A stretch of 22,946 nt of DNA from CAYFIW01 sp964343265 (GTDB lineage Bacteria; Chloroflexota; Dehalococcoidia; Lucifugimonadales; UBA826), in assembly GCA_964343265.1 (NCBI GenBank), contig CAYFIW010000028.1, forward strand, positions 1-22,946. The letters are read 5' to 3'. The notes beneath the pieces were generated by a model. That model was given only the letters and a program-made list of their open reading frames with translations, was not told the DNA's origin and searched no databases. Below are positions 17,001 through 22,946 of this stretch, one piece after another. How positions within the stretch are numbered: the first letter of the stretch is position 1; the number at the start of each line of letters is the position of its first letter. A program made the translations under genes and the position numbers.

Positions 17001-17451
17001 GGATGTAGAATCAACAGCACTGGTAAGGCATTGTGTTCGTATGTTCAATGCAGGAGCTAATTTGACCACACCAATGTTCCTGAACGTGGTTCGGAAGGCC
17101 TACGGCTTAGGTGTACAAGCAATGTGTGGTGCCAGTTCATTCATGGGATTCTTTAGTGTAGCGTGGCCAACTGCTGAATTTGCGGGTATGGCTATTGAGG
17201 GTTCTGTAAAATTGGGATACAGAAAAGAGCTTGAGGCTATAGAAGACCCTGAAGAGAGGCTGGCAGAATATCAAAGAAGAGTAGACCGTGCCTATCATAA
17301 CGCTAAGGCCGTCAATGCCAGTGCCGGGTACGGTATTGATGATGTTATTGACCCAGCGGACACAAGATCATGGATAGTTATGGGACTAAATAGTGTTCCT
17401 CCGACCCCAGAGAGAACAACTAAGAAATACCCCTTTATCGATACTTGGTAA
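14008..17451 (+). CDS. Single-chain biotin-dependent acyl-CoA carboxylase (BC-BCCP-CT)
   Basis: A 1147-residue protein carrying all parts of an acyl-CoA carboxylase. Biotin carboxylase spans about 1-450, with IANRGEIA (10-17), the ATP-grasp glycine loop AVAGGGGRG near 162-170, and the catalytic set E296, N298, R300 in ETNARLQVEH. A Pro/Ala/acid linker follows, then the biotinyl domain near 540-610 with EAMKMEH, biotin on K576. Carboxyltransferase (N and C crotonase-like halves) spans about 640-1147, with GGRNHYKQDRMFELAERF, the TEGGGGRPGDD loop, MDCPGMMVGPDVES and RKAYGLGVQAMCG. The usual propionyl/acetyl selectivity position (D422 or I in AccD5/AccB types) aligns with Q1037, so neither standard specificity is indicated. 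The layout resembles bacterial single-chain long-chain acyl-CoA carboxylases. The start is ATG 14008 (overlapping the previous stop) or ATG 14014. It uses ATP and bicarbonate in the cytoplasm. Substrate is unknown and probably made by the CoA-transferase. Confidence 0.94.
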   Translation: MNMGFKKILIANRGEIAIRIMRASSDLGISTVAIFSEDDAESLHRTIADESFQLNGQGVFAYLDIEGIINIAKENGVDAIHPGYGFLAENADFTKKCNEEGIVFIGPNIEHIELFGDKGRARKAAIDAGVPVLKGIDRAVTVEEAKEFFKSLGESSGMMIKAVAGGGGRGSRAVIKESELERAFKRCTSEARNAFGNGDLYVEQFIGKARHIEIQILGDKKGNIIDLGERECSVQRRYQKIVEIAPAPNLSDEMRLKIINAARELAASVNYSNLGTFEFLVDVNAKKDEPGFAFIETNARLQVEHTVTEEVTGVDIVQTQIQLAQGSTLHELGLDYSGVGTPRGYAIQNRINMETLSPDGIVRPSGGTLRSYEAPSGPGVRTDGFGYAGYTTSPSFDSLLAKVITHSANPNFDVAVQRSLRALSEFRIEGVDTNIPFLVNVLNHSDFYDGSIHTRWVDENVATLAKEPDAAGPKKWVETQEVPIATEATQQASPLTGTAPVMVDAANPLALFDYDRQVKDTQKIDESNEDTSGVMQGPDGTVGIAAPIQGTVIQISVKEGDEIRAGQELLIMEAMKMEHVIKADTSGIVKKINVSESDIIVEGHPLAFVQEADLGESELQAEDDVDLDYIRPDLAEAYERHAYTLDENRPEAVAKRYARGYRMPRENISQLVDEGTFKEYGPLVVARQHQRRTDEELRQQTPADGLVAGIGSINGKKFTPDRARAMVLSYDYTVLAGTQGGRNHYKQDRMFELAERFKLPVVFFTEGGGGRPGDDRTGPGVAFDTHTFTAFSQLSGWVPLVGVTNGRCFAGNTALLACCDVIIATENSTIAMGGPAMVESGGLGVYTPEELGPMSFQVPNGVVDILVKDESEAVEAAKKYLSYFQGPIDEWEAPDQRKLRHIVPENRMRLYDMREIIETIADKGSVLEIREKFGIGVITSFIRVEGKPMGVIANNPHHIAGAIDSDGADKGARFVQLCDAFDIPILSLMDCPGMMVGPDVESTALVRHCVRMFNAGANLTTPMFLNVVRKAYGLGVQAMCGASSFMGFFSVAWPTAEFAGMAIEGSVKLGYRKELEAIEDPEERLAEYQRRVDRAYHNAKAVNASAGYGIDDVIDPADTRSWIVMGLNSVPPTPERTTKKYPFIDTW

Positions 17452-17472
17452 ACATAAAATACGATCTAGACA

Positions 17473-17509
17473 CCCAGGTTGACATAGCATGACGGTATGC
17501 CAACCTGGG
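17473..17509. terminator. Hairpin between convergent genes, candidate bidirectional terminator
   Basis: CCCAGGTTG (17473-17481) pairs perfectly with CAACCTGGG (17501-17509), and an inner GCAT/ATGC (17487-17490, 17497-17500) extends it. It fills the 68-base gap between the carboxylase and the convergent LLM oxidoreductase gene. No T tract follows on either strand, so the mechanism is uncertain. Confidence 0.5.
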
Positions 17510-17519
17510 GTATATGTCT

Positions 17520-18449
17520 CTAAACAAAAGCTGTAAGAATCTCTTTCTCTATTCGATCATATTCTTCGATAATATTAGGTATTCTCCCAAACATTATTTC
17601 GTCAACACCAGCATCAAAAAGTTCTCCCACTCGCTCTATTATGTAATCAGCTGGTCCTGCTATTGTTCCTGGGCCTATTGCTTCAATAAACTTATCAGTT
17701 TCATTTTTGTCATTTGAGAGCATAGTGGGTACCAAGATGGTATGTCTGATCTCAGAAGGATCTCTTCCAATCTGGTCACAGTGTCTGTTAAGTATCTCGA
17801 TTTTTCTCTTGTAGAGATCTAAAGACATACCCCCGTGACTCTTTGCAGCAAACCCGTCAAGGTTAAAGACGTCACCATATTTTGCCAGAGTTTTTAGAGT
17901 TCGTTTTTCGCCCATTCCTCCCACAAGGATTGGTATATGTGGAGACTGAGCAGAGCCCGGAGATAACAATGCGTTGTCTAACTTGTAATACGTGCCTTGA
18001 TGATCTACGGGGGATTCAGAAGTGAATAAACTCCTTATTAATAGACAAGCTTCCTCAAGACGATCAGAACGTTCTTTAACCGATGGAAAATCCCAGCCGT
18101 ATGCTCTATGTTCGCGTTCAAACCATCCTGCTCCGATACCTAGTGTGAAGCGCCCTTTAGATACATGGTCTATTGTCCCTGCCATTTTGGCTACCAAACC
18201 TGGATTCCGATAAGGGTTACCCAAAACCAAATGCCCAAGCTTTAATTTGTTAGTAATCGAAGCGACTGACGCGAGGGTTAAGAATCCTTCAAATGCGGTA
18301 TCACCTTCGCTTGCTCCTGGTCTATTTGGAGGTACAAAATGATCCGCGTGATAAAGACTGTGCCAAGGACCATTGTCCAAGTGCTCAGCGACCTTTCTAA
18401 TTTCATCCCATTCTGTTAGATAGCAACTTACCTGCGCGCCTATTTTCAT
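17520..18449 (-). CDS. LLM-class flavin-dependent oxidoreductase (luciferase-like)
   Basis: A 309-residue TIM-barrel enzyme of the luciferase-like monooxygenase superfamily, using FMN or F420. Supporting blocks: ADHFVPP near 35-41, GHLVLGNPYRNPGLVAKMAGTIDHVSKGRFTLGIGAGW (about 72-109), the REHRAYGWDFPSVKERSDRLEEAC helix, HIPILVGGMGEKRTL (substrate/cofactor-side loop) and a C-terminal DEIMFG strand. The GNPYRNP and GRFTLGIGAGW patterns fit the group usually annotated as F420-dependent, but cofactor choice cannot be settled by reading. GGAG lies 7 bases before the ATG, fixing the start. It converges on the carboxylase gene and is divergent from the second aldolase with a 169-base shared promoter region. 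Likely role: oxygenation or hydride transfer on an organic substrate. Such enzymes are known to be highly expanded in SAR202 genomes. Confidence 0.9.
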   Translation of the reverse strand: MKIGAQVSCYLTEWDEIRKVAEHLDNGPWHSLYHADHFVPPNRPGASEGDTAFEGFLTLASVASITNKLKLGHLVLGNPYRNPGLVAKMAGTIDHVSKGRFTLGIGAGWFEREHRAYGWDFPSVKERSDRLEEACLLIRSLFTSESPVDHQGTYYKLDNALLSPGSAQSPHIPILVGGMGEKRTLKTLAKYGDVFNLDGFAAKSHGGMSLDLYKRKIEILNRHCDQIGRDPSEIRHTILVPTMLSNDKNETDKFIEAIGPGTIAGPADYIIERVGELFDAGVDEIMFGRIPNIIEEYDRIEKEILTAFV

Positions 18450-18618
18450 TTTTTGACTCCATTCAACGCCTGATTTTGAAATCGGTTGAGCTGAACTTTA
18501 CTACAAAGGAATGGTTGGTTTGCTAATATTCGTTTGTTGTACACTGACAGAAAAGTTTTAAAAGACTATTTATACAAAGAAATAATTTGTTATCAGATTA
18601 CTTTAGGGGAGATTGAGT

Positions 18619-19386
18619 ATGTTAAGAAATACTCTAAAAGATAGATTAAAGGCTGGTGAAGTAGTATATGGAACGATGCTTCAGGAAATGGTTAATCCAA
18701 CGGCTGCCCAGATATTTAAGAGGGCTGGATTTGATTTCTTCATGATCGATTGTGAACACGGGCCCTATGATCAAGGCACGGTTAGAGAAATCCTGAGGGT
18801 AGGTAGACTTGAAGAAATATGCCCTTTAGTAAGAATTAGAAATCTCGATTACAGTCTTGCTGCCGGATTTCTTGATGCTGGAGCTATGGGATTAATGCTT
18901 CCAAGAGTAGAAAAAGTGTCCGACACAGAAACCTTGGTGAGCTATATGAAGTATCCGCCTATTGGTGTTAGAGGACTTTCTTCTGACGCGCCTCACTCGG
19001 ACTATAGATTTGGCGATCTCGCGGAATTTATTGAGGTTCAGAATCAGGACACCCTTGTTATCGCTCAGATAGAAAGAAAGATAGCTGTTGATAACCTGGA
19101 AGAGATCTTGTCAGTTAATGGAGTTGATGTCGCTCTTATAGGCCCGGAAGATCTTTCCCTTTCTTACGGGATGCCGGGTCAAACTACTCATCCAGATGTC
19201 GTTGGGGCGATTCAAAGAGTTATAGACGTCTGTTCTAGCCTGGGAGTTGCTCCTGGAATACATATGGGAAATTTGGATAGACTCAAAGAATGGCGAGAAA
19301 AGGGAATGAGGATGATAATGTATAACTCAGACCTTGGATTTCTATTTGAGGGTGCTGAGTTGGGCGTGCAGACATTAAAAGGCTAG
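18619..19386 (+). CDS. HpcH/HpaI-family class II aldolase (copy 2)
   Basis: A 255-residue aldolase of the same family as the gene at 4221, cleaving a 2-oxo-4-hydroxy acid. The active site is complete: H47 in CEHG, R72, metal ligands E152 (QIER) and D178 (GPEDLS). I choose ATG 18619 over the in-frame TTG 18613, because AGGGGAG (18605-18611) is 7 bases before ATG and too close to TTG. The metal loop IGPEDLSLSYGMPGQ is the common form in 2-keto-3-deoxy sugar acid and 4-hydroxy-2-oxovalerate-type aldolases, closer to GarL/RhmA than copy 1 is. The two copies share only the family frame, so they look like old paralogues and not a recent duplication. It converges on the nuclease gene 21 bases downstream and is divergent from the LLM oxidoreductase, which may act in the same route. 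Confidence 0.92.
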   Translation: MLRNTLKDRLKAGEVVYGTMLQEMVNPTAAQIFKRAGFDFFMIDCEHGPYDQGTVREILRVGRLEEICPLVRIRNLDYSLAAGFLDAGAMGLMLPRVEKVSDTETLVSYMKYPPIGVRGLSSDAPHSDYRFGDLAEFIEVQNQDTLVIAQIERKIAVDNLEEILSVNGVDVALIGPEDLSLSYGMPGQTTHPDVVGAIQRVIDVCSSLGVAPGIHMGNLDRLKEWREKGMRMIMYNSDLGFLFEGAELGVQTLKG

Positions 19387-19407
19387 AAAATGGCAATTGT
19401 GACTAGG

Positions 19408-20214
19408 TTATTCAATCACTGATCTTTGAGATGCATAAGCGCAATTTTCGCAGGCGTTGTTGGAATCTGGTAATTCTGCACTGTTAAGAATTTTTATCAT
19501 TTCAGATAATTTCGGTTCGATCCAACCGGTGTCCCATTTATAAGGGACCAACGTTTCTTCAAAAACCATGTAGCTATTGAAGCCGTCTGCATTTCTATCG
19601 GCATTACATACATAAAAATAACTCGTGTCATGTACGTTAAATCCCATTTTTTCAATTATGAATGCGTATGTATCCATTTGTATCTTGTAGCCTTGATGGT
19701 AAGGACTTTCCAAGTAAGATTTTGTCCTAACGGGATATTTGCTTGCCTGTGACTTGTAATCGACAACGATTAATTGATCGAGCGCAAGATCATGCCAGAG
19801 GTCATCGATACCACCATGGAGAATTATGTTTGTCCCTTCTATTTGATGAGAGATTCCGTGGTGTAGAGAATTTCTCCAGTTATCCATATTTTTATGTTTA
19901 AAAGGGACTACATTGTGAAGACCAAATGTTTTGAAGATGCGATGGGGTTCCTGCTTTTCTCTGCACAAGTCGAACTCTTTTTTTAGAAGTAAATCAGTTG
20001 TCTCATTAAGAGACCAGCCAGGTGTTGAGGGGGATTTTAATCCTTTAACTCTATCGAGATAAAAGCATCTTTGACAGCTGATGAAGTCAGTGAATTTACT
20101 CCTACTTATTCGGAAGTTTTCAGATTGCCCCGGTGTATAGATAGAAGAGGCCCTTGTTCTCTTACCTGTCGCTTCGACCTGTTCACCTTTTTTATTTATA
20201 TTCAAGCTAATCAT
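19408..20214 (-). CDS. Stand-alone PD-(D/E)XK nuclease, RecB/Cas4-like (PDDEXK_1)
   Basis: A 268-residue protein with the RecB-type nuclease core: GGIDDLW (134-140) giving the metal-binding Asp, LIVVDYKS (148-155) giving D152-x-K154, and the RecB-family QxxxY motif (Q179, Y183). FRISRSKFTDFISCQRCFYLDRVKGL (34-59) is the usual N-terminal segment. Four cysteines, C47, C50, C255 and C258, are placed at the two ends as in AddB/Cas4 nucleases that hold a 4Fe-4S cluster, although the spacing (CxxC twice) differs from the classical C...CxxCxxxxxC. The start ATG 20214 has AGAGG about 13 bases upstream, slightly far. No helicase, recombinase or cas gene is nearby. It could be a DNA end-processing exonuclease; a defence role is possible but unsupported here. 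Divergent from the enolase-superfamily gene. Confidence 0.8.
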   Translation of the reverse strand: MISLNINKKGEQVEATGKRTRASSIYTPGQSENFRISRSKFTDFISCQRCFYLDRVKGLKSPSTPGWSLNETTDLLLKKEFDLCREKQEPHRIFKTFGLHNVVPFKHKNMDNWRNSLHHGISHQIEGTNIILHGGIDDLWHDLALDQLIVVDYKSQASKYPVRTKSYLESPYHQGYKIQMDTYAFIIEKMGFNVHDTSYFYVCNADRNADGFNSYMVFEETLVPYKWDTGWIEPKLSEMIKILNSAELPDSNNACENCAYASQRSVIE

Positions 20215-20318
20215 TAATTTCTATATACCTCTTATATCAACAAACGAGGTTGGTTACATGTTTGATAATAGCACTATGCATTATCTTTCGGTCTATTAGT
20301 CGCCGGAATTACATTAAA

Positions 20319-20347
20319 TTGACACTAATGCCTACCCAATATAAAGT
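20319..20347 (+). promoter_or_regulatory. Sigma-70-type promoter for the enolase-superfamily gene
   Basis: A perfect -35 box TTGACA (20319-20324) is followed after 17 bases by TAAAGT (20342-20347) as -10; a TATAAA at 15-base spacing (20340-20345) overlaps it. The first base of a transcript would fall near 20354, some 30 bases before the ATG at 20385. Clearest promoter in the window. Confidence 0.6.
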
Positions 20348-20384
20348 CGCCTAATATCGTAAATTTGTTAGAAATGGAGAGCAC

Positions 20385-21566
20385 ATGAAAGTAACAGGTG
20401 TAAAGACTTATGTTATTGAAAATGAACCAGGTGTAAGAACCGGAGGAGGCGGACAAACGGAAGAATGGTATATAGGAGGGAAGTACTTTCTTATTCTGGA
20501 ATTATCTACGGATGAAGGAATAGTGGGAATTGGGGAAAAGCTTACTGGGAGTTCTTTCAGTGGAAAAATGACATGGAAAGATTTCAAATCTCAAATTCAG
20601 TTAGTTCATGAGACAGTCGAGGCTTTTGTTGTAGGAAAAGACCCTTTTGATATTGAACGAATTTACTACGATATGTACGCAGGAAGACATGACTACAGAT
20701 TACCCAGCCTACATTTTGGGATGGTTATATCAGGTATAGAGATGGCTTTGTGGGATATTGTAGGTAAGGCTAATAATCAACCGATTTATAACATGCTGGG
20801 TGGCAAGTGTTGGGATAAGCTCAGGGCATATGCTTATATGCCACCCATCCCAGATGGCAAAGCTGAAAATGCAGGAGCTGTGGCCGAGCAATTACTCGCG
20901 GAAGGTAACACTGCATGTAAATTTGATCCATTTCATCCAATAACTGGTGTACCTAGAGACATCAGCCTAAAAGAAATAACCTACGCGGCAGACATTTTTA
21001 AAAGTATAAGATCCGCCGTGGGTAATGAACTTGAAGTTGGATTAGGAACACATGGTCAGTTGACAACTTATAGTGCGATTAGAGTTGCACACGCTATAGA
21101 GCCTTACCAACCATTCTGGTTTGAAGAACCTGTTTCACCTGAAAATATAGATGAAATGGCCAGGGTGGCCGCTCATACTAGTATTCCTATTGCCACCGGT
21201 GAAAGGCTAGCGACTATCTATCAATTTTCGGAGTTATTGAGGAAACAGGCCGCGCAGATTATCCAGATTGATATTGGTCAAGCGGGGGGGATTTTAGTAG
21301 GGAAGAAAGTTGCGGCTATGGCAGAGGCTAGCTATGCAGTTATCGCGCCTCATATGTATTGCGGCCCGGTAGCGGCAGCAGCAGCCATTCAGGTGGCTAC
21401 TTGTTCACCAAACTTCATGATTGCTGAGGCAAACCAAGGGTCATTACATAAAAAAATTTTCAAAGATCCTATAGTCTTTGAAAATGGATTTATAGAGATA
21501 CCAAAAGGACCTGGTCTCGGGATTGAATTTGATCCTAAGGTTCTTGAAAAACATATAGTGAGTTGA
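20385..21566 (+). CDS. Mandelate racemase/muconate lactonizing enzyme family protein (enolase superfamily)
   Basis: A 393-residue enolase-superfamily enzyme, probably a sugar-acid dehydratase or racemase. Capping domain is about 1-125 with the G-rich RTGGGGQTEEW loop; barrel about 140-370. Barrel residues: K179 in ACKFDPF (base position), then LEVGLGTHGQ (217-225), FWFEEPV (244-250; E247 or E248 as metal ligand), ATGERL (270-275; E273 as metal ligand), and H323 in APHMYCGP. The first metal-ligand position, Asp in VDFHGR of galactonate/gluconate dehydratases, is G221 here while H223 is kept. I recall a GTHGQ subgroup in other bacteria, so this may be a subfamily trait. GGAGAG 7 bases before ATG fixes the start. 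It has its own promoter, and a stem-loop follows the stop. Acts in the cytoplasm on a carboxylate; substrate unknown. Confidence 0.9.
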   Translation: MKVTGVKTYVIENEPGVRTGGGGQTEEWYIGGKYFLILELSTDEGIVGIGEKLTGSSFSGKMTWKDFKSQIQLVHETVEAFVVGKDPFDIERIYYDMYAGRHDYRLPSLHFGMVISGIEMALWDIVGKANNQPIYNMLGGKCWDKLRAYAYMPPIPDGKAENAGAVAEQLLAEGNTACKFDPFHPITGVPRDISLKEITYAADIFKSIRSAVGNELEVGLGTHGQLTTYSAIRVAHAIEPYQPFWFEEPVSPENIDEMARVAAHTSIPIATGERLATIYQFSELLRKQAAQIIQIDIGQAGGILVGKKVAAMAEASYAVIAPHMYCGPVAAAAAIQVATCSPNFMIAEANQGSLHKKIFKDPIVFENGFIEIPKGPGLGIEFDPKVLEKHIVS

Positions 21567-21574
21567 TTAGTGAC

Positions 21575-21607
21575 TGGGGAGTAACATAGCTAAATTGTTA
21601 TTCCCCA
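21575..21607 (+). terminator. Stem-loop after the enolase-superfamily gene
   Basis: TGGGGAGTAACA (21575-21586) pairs with TGTTATTCCCCA (21596-21607) over 12 base pairs with one wobble and a 9-base loop, 8 bases after the stop. A second tight hairpin follows (TCTCAA/TTGAGA, 21614-21629, loop TGCG). There is no T tract, so it may act in 3'-end stability as well as termination. Confidence 0.6.
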
Positions 21608-21955
21608 CTACAGTCTCAATGCGTTGAGATTATCAAAGAAAAATTGTTGTGATTAAGTAGGGGATACTCAGGAATCGTCGGTCTTGAAACATTTACAAGA
21701 ACAATTCCTAATTAAAGTCTCTCTGCAACGCGAACGGTTACCTTGGTCAAATACCGTAATTTACTGATAATCCATTCTCATTTTCTTGACATTTTCCAAG
21801 CACAACCGTCTGGTTAGATATAACCATAACACCCACAAAAAATATCAAAATTAAAAATTTGATTCCTAGAATTAAGGTTTTAGGTATTTGTAGATTAACT
21901 TAGATGTGAGTTTCCGCAATTTTATTGGACTTAGATGCAAGATTCATATTTTGTC

Positions 21956-21961
21956 TATAAT
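21956..21961 (+). promoter_or_regulatory. -10 box candidate upstream of the GMC oxidoreductase
   Basis: A perfect TATAAT lies 75 bases before the ATG at 22036. The nearest -35-like words are TTAGAT (21931, spacing 19) and TTGGAC (21925, spacing 25), both poor. The call rests on the -10 alone. Confidence 0.35.
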
Positions 21962-22035
21962 GCGGCTAATAACCGATAAGTTCAATGGATTGAATAATTC
22001 ATTTGTCTAAACTTGAGTACAGGAGGGGTATTTTC

Positions 22036-22946
22036 ATGAAATATGATTATGTGATTATAGGAGCAGGGTCTGCTGGAGCTATTTTAGCAACCCGACTCAC
22101 TGAGAATCCAAATACATCCGTTCTCTTATTGGAGGCTGGCCCTGATTACCCGGATATAGATTCCACTCCTGATGAGGTTAGGGAAGGGTTTGCTACCGGT
22201 GCGGACATTATTACCAAGGATCACAACTGGCAATTTATGGGTAAGCCATCTCCGTTGGCGGACCCTATGGCCGTTCCAAGGGGTAGAGTGACTGGTGGAT
22301 CAAGTGCAATTAATGGACAAATATTTCTAAGAGGAATGCCTGAAGACTATGACTCTTGGGCTGAGGCTGGCAATCCTGAATGGAGTTTTGAAAAAACTTT
22401 GCCGTATTTCAGGAAACTTGAGACAGATCTCGATTACTCTGGGGATTTTCATGGGAACGATGGCCCAATAATTGCTAGGCGTTATAAGAAAGAGGATTGG
22501 TTACCTTCACAAATGGCCTTTTATGAAGGTTGTAAGGCATTGGGGTTTCCCGATGGCGAGGATCAGAATAATCCGGATGTTTCTGGGGTTGGTGCAACTC
22601 CATTTAACAACCCTAATGGGATTAGATGGAGCACAAGTATCGGGTATTTATCAATGTCCAGGCACAGATTGAATTTGACTATACGGCCAAATTGTCTAAC
22701 TCAAAAAATTGTGTTCGAAGGCAAACGTGCCGTTGGCGTAAAAGTAGAAAGTGAAGGAGAAACTTTTGTTGTGGAGGGTGAAACAATTATTCTCAGTGCT
22801 GGTGCTGTTTCCTCTCCTCATATTTTGATGCTTTCTGGGATTGGTCCGTCAGACCAACTCACGAAGCAAGGAATCGAAGTGATTCACGATTTGAAAGGAG
22901 TTGGACAAAACTTGCGGGATCATCCTATGCTGGGGCTCACCTGGAG
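22036..22946 (+). CDS. GMC family oxidoreductase (choline dehydrogenase-like), 3' truncated by window edge
   Basis: The first 303 residues of a FAD-dependent glucose-methanol-choline oxidoreductase; full members run 500-560 residues. The N terminus holds the FAD-binding dinucleotide motif DYVIIGAGSAGAILATRL and the LLLEAG strand end. Next come the first GMC signature near residues 83-100 (PRGRVTGGSSAINGQIFLRG) and the DYDSWAEAGNPEWSFEKTLPYFRKLE block. The second signature follows (LSAGAVSSPHILMLSGIGP, near 254-272), then GVGQNLRDHPM. The catalytic His/Asn lie beyond the window. AGGAGGGG (22021-22028), 7 bases before the ATG, is the best ribosome binding site in the window. It oxidises a primary or secondary alcohol to an aldehyde or ketone, and so could supply oxo-acids to the aldolases or acids to the CoA-transferase. 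No signal peptide. Substrate unknown. Confidence 0.95.
   Translation, partial: MKYDYVIIGAGSAGAILATRLTENPNTSVLLLEAGPDYPDIDSTPDEVREGFATGADIITKDHNWQFMGKPSPLADPMAVPRGRVTGGSSAINGQIFLRGMPEDYDSWAEAGNPEWSFEKTLPYFRKLETDLDYSGDFHGNDGPIIARRYKKEDWLPSQMAFYEGCKALGFPDGEDQNNPDVSGVGATPFNNPNGIRWSTSIGYLSMSRHRLNLTIRPNCLTQKIVFEGKRAVGVKVESEGETFVVEGETIILSAGAVSSPHILMLSGIGPSDQLTKQGIEVIHDLKGVGQNLRDHPMLGLTW

Larger units (their letters stand above)
21567..22035. other. 469-base non-coding region with several hairpins
   Basis: No coding frame is visible. Besides the two stem-loops next to the preceding stop codon, it holds a nested inverted repeat (AGGAAT 21670-21675 with ATTCCT 21714-21719, enclosing TCTTG/CAAGA at 21682-21700) and a tight TGGTTA-GATA-TAACCA dyad (21811-21826). 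An isolated TTGACA lies at 21786, and a TATAAT at 21956-21961 has no convincing -35. It is the promoter region of the GMC oxidoreductase gene and possibly the site of a small RNA. Confidence 0.5.

Noticed and set aside
17514..17717. Plus-strand open frame of 67 codons overlapping the LLM oxidoreductase
   Set aside because: Antisense to the conserved C-terminal part of the oxidoreductase, with low-complexity hydrophobic sequence.
18613..18618. TTG at 18613 as the start of aldolase copy 2
   Set aside because: Only 1-2 bases from the AGGGGAG; the ATG at 18619 has proper spacing.
19408..20214. Cas4 of a CRISPR system
   Set aside because: No cas1/cas2 or effector gene and no regularly spaced repeats anywhere in the window; cysteine spacing also differs from Cas4.
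22472..22672. 66-codon plus-strand open frame near the window end
   Set aside because: It lies in another frame inside the GMC oxidoreductase, whose frame is continuous from 22036 and carries all family motifs.
1..22946. Mobile elements, tRNA or rRNA genes, integration sites
   Set aside because: I saw no transposase or integrase motifs, no paired terminal repeats with target duplications, and no tRNA cloverleaf or rRNA sequence on reading both strands.

Overview
The window is bacterial, A+T-rich by eye, densely coded and free of rRNA, tRNA, CRISPR arrays or recognisable insertion sequences. The gene content suggests a marine Chloroflexota of the SAR202 type: enolase-superfamily racemase/dehydratase, LLM flavin monooxygenase, family III CoA-transferase, COG3618-type amidohydrolase, HpcH/HpaI aldolases, GMC oxidoreductase and family 5 solute-binding protein, all with no central-metabolism neighbours. 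That assignment is an inference from gene content and recalled literature. No phylogenetic marker except rlmN is present.

Layout. 1-1795 holds the 3' part of a family 5 ABC solute-binding protein, entered through an Ala/Pro-rich linker and closed by a strong intrinsic terminator. 1956-4994 holds three co-directional genes: amidohydrolase, MFS transporter and HpcH/HpaI aldolase. 5114-6739 (minus) is a gamma-glutamyltransferase-like Ntn hydrolase. It is divergent from 6881-8684, a small serine esterase followed by rlmN. 8851-11361 is a two-gene unit of DUF1800 protein plus NHL beta-propeller. 11618-17451 is a translationally coupled pair: a double-domain family III CoA-transferase whose stop codon overlaps the start of a 1147-residue single-chain biotin-dependent acyl-CoA carboxylase (BC-BCCP-CT). 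17520-18449 (minus) is an LLM flavin oxidoreductase, divergent from a second HpcH/HpaI aldolase at 18619-19386. 19408-20214 (minus) is a stand-alone RecB/Cas4-like PD-(D/E)XK nuclease, divergent from a mandelate racemase/muconate lactonizing-type enzyme at 20385-21566. A 469-base non-coding stretch with several hairpins leads to a GMC oxidoreductase (22036 to the window end) whose 3' end is outside the window.

How it fits together. Most genes look like a scavenging catabolic island. It would take up oligopeptides or other small organics, hydrolyse them (amidohydrolase, esterase, gamma-glutamyl hydrolase), oxidise, dehydrate or cleave them (GMC, LLM, enolase-superfamily, aldolases), then activate acids with CoA and carboxylate them. 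The most unusual unit is the CoA-transferase/single-chain carboxylase pair. Its 4-base ATGA overlap argues that the two act on the same substrate, and the carboxyltransferase pocket residue that separates acetyl- and propionyl-CoA carboxylases is not the usual one. The DUF1800-NHL pair lacks both its usual DUF1501 partner and visible export signals. The enolase-superfamily protein has Gly where the first metal-binding Asp is normally found.
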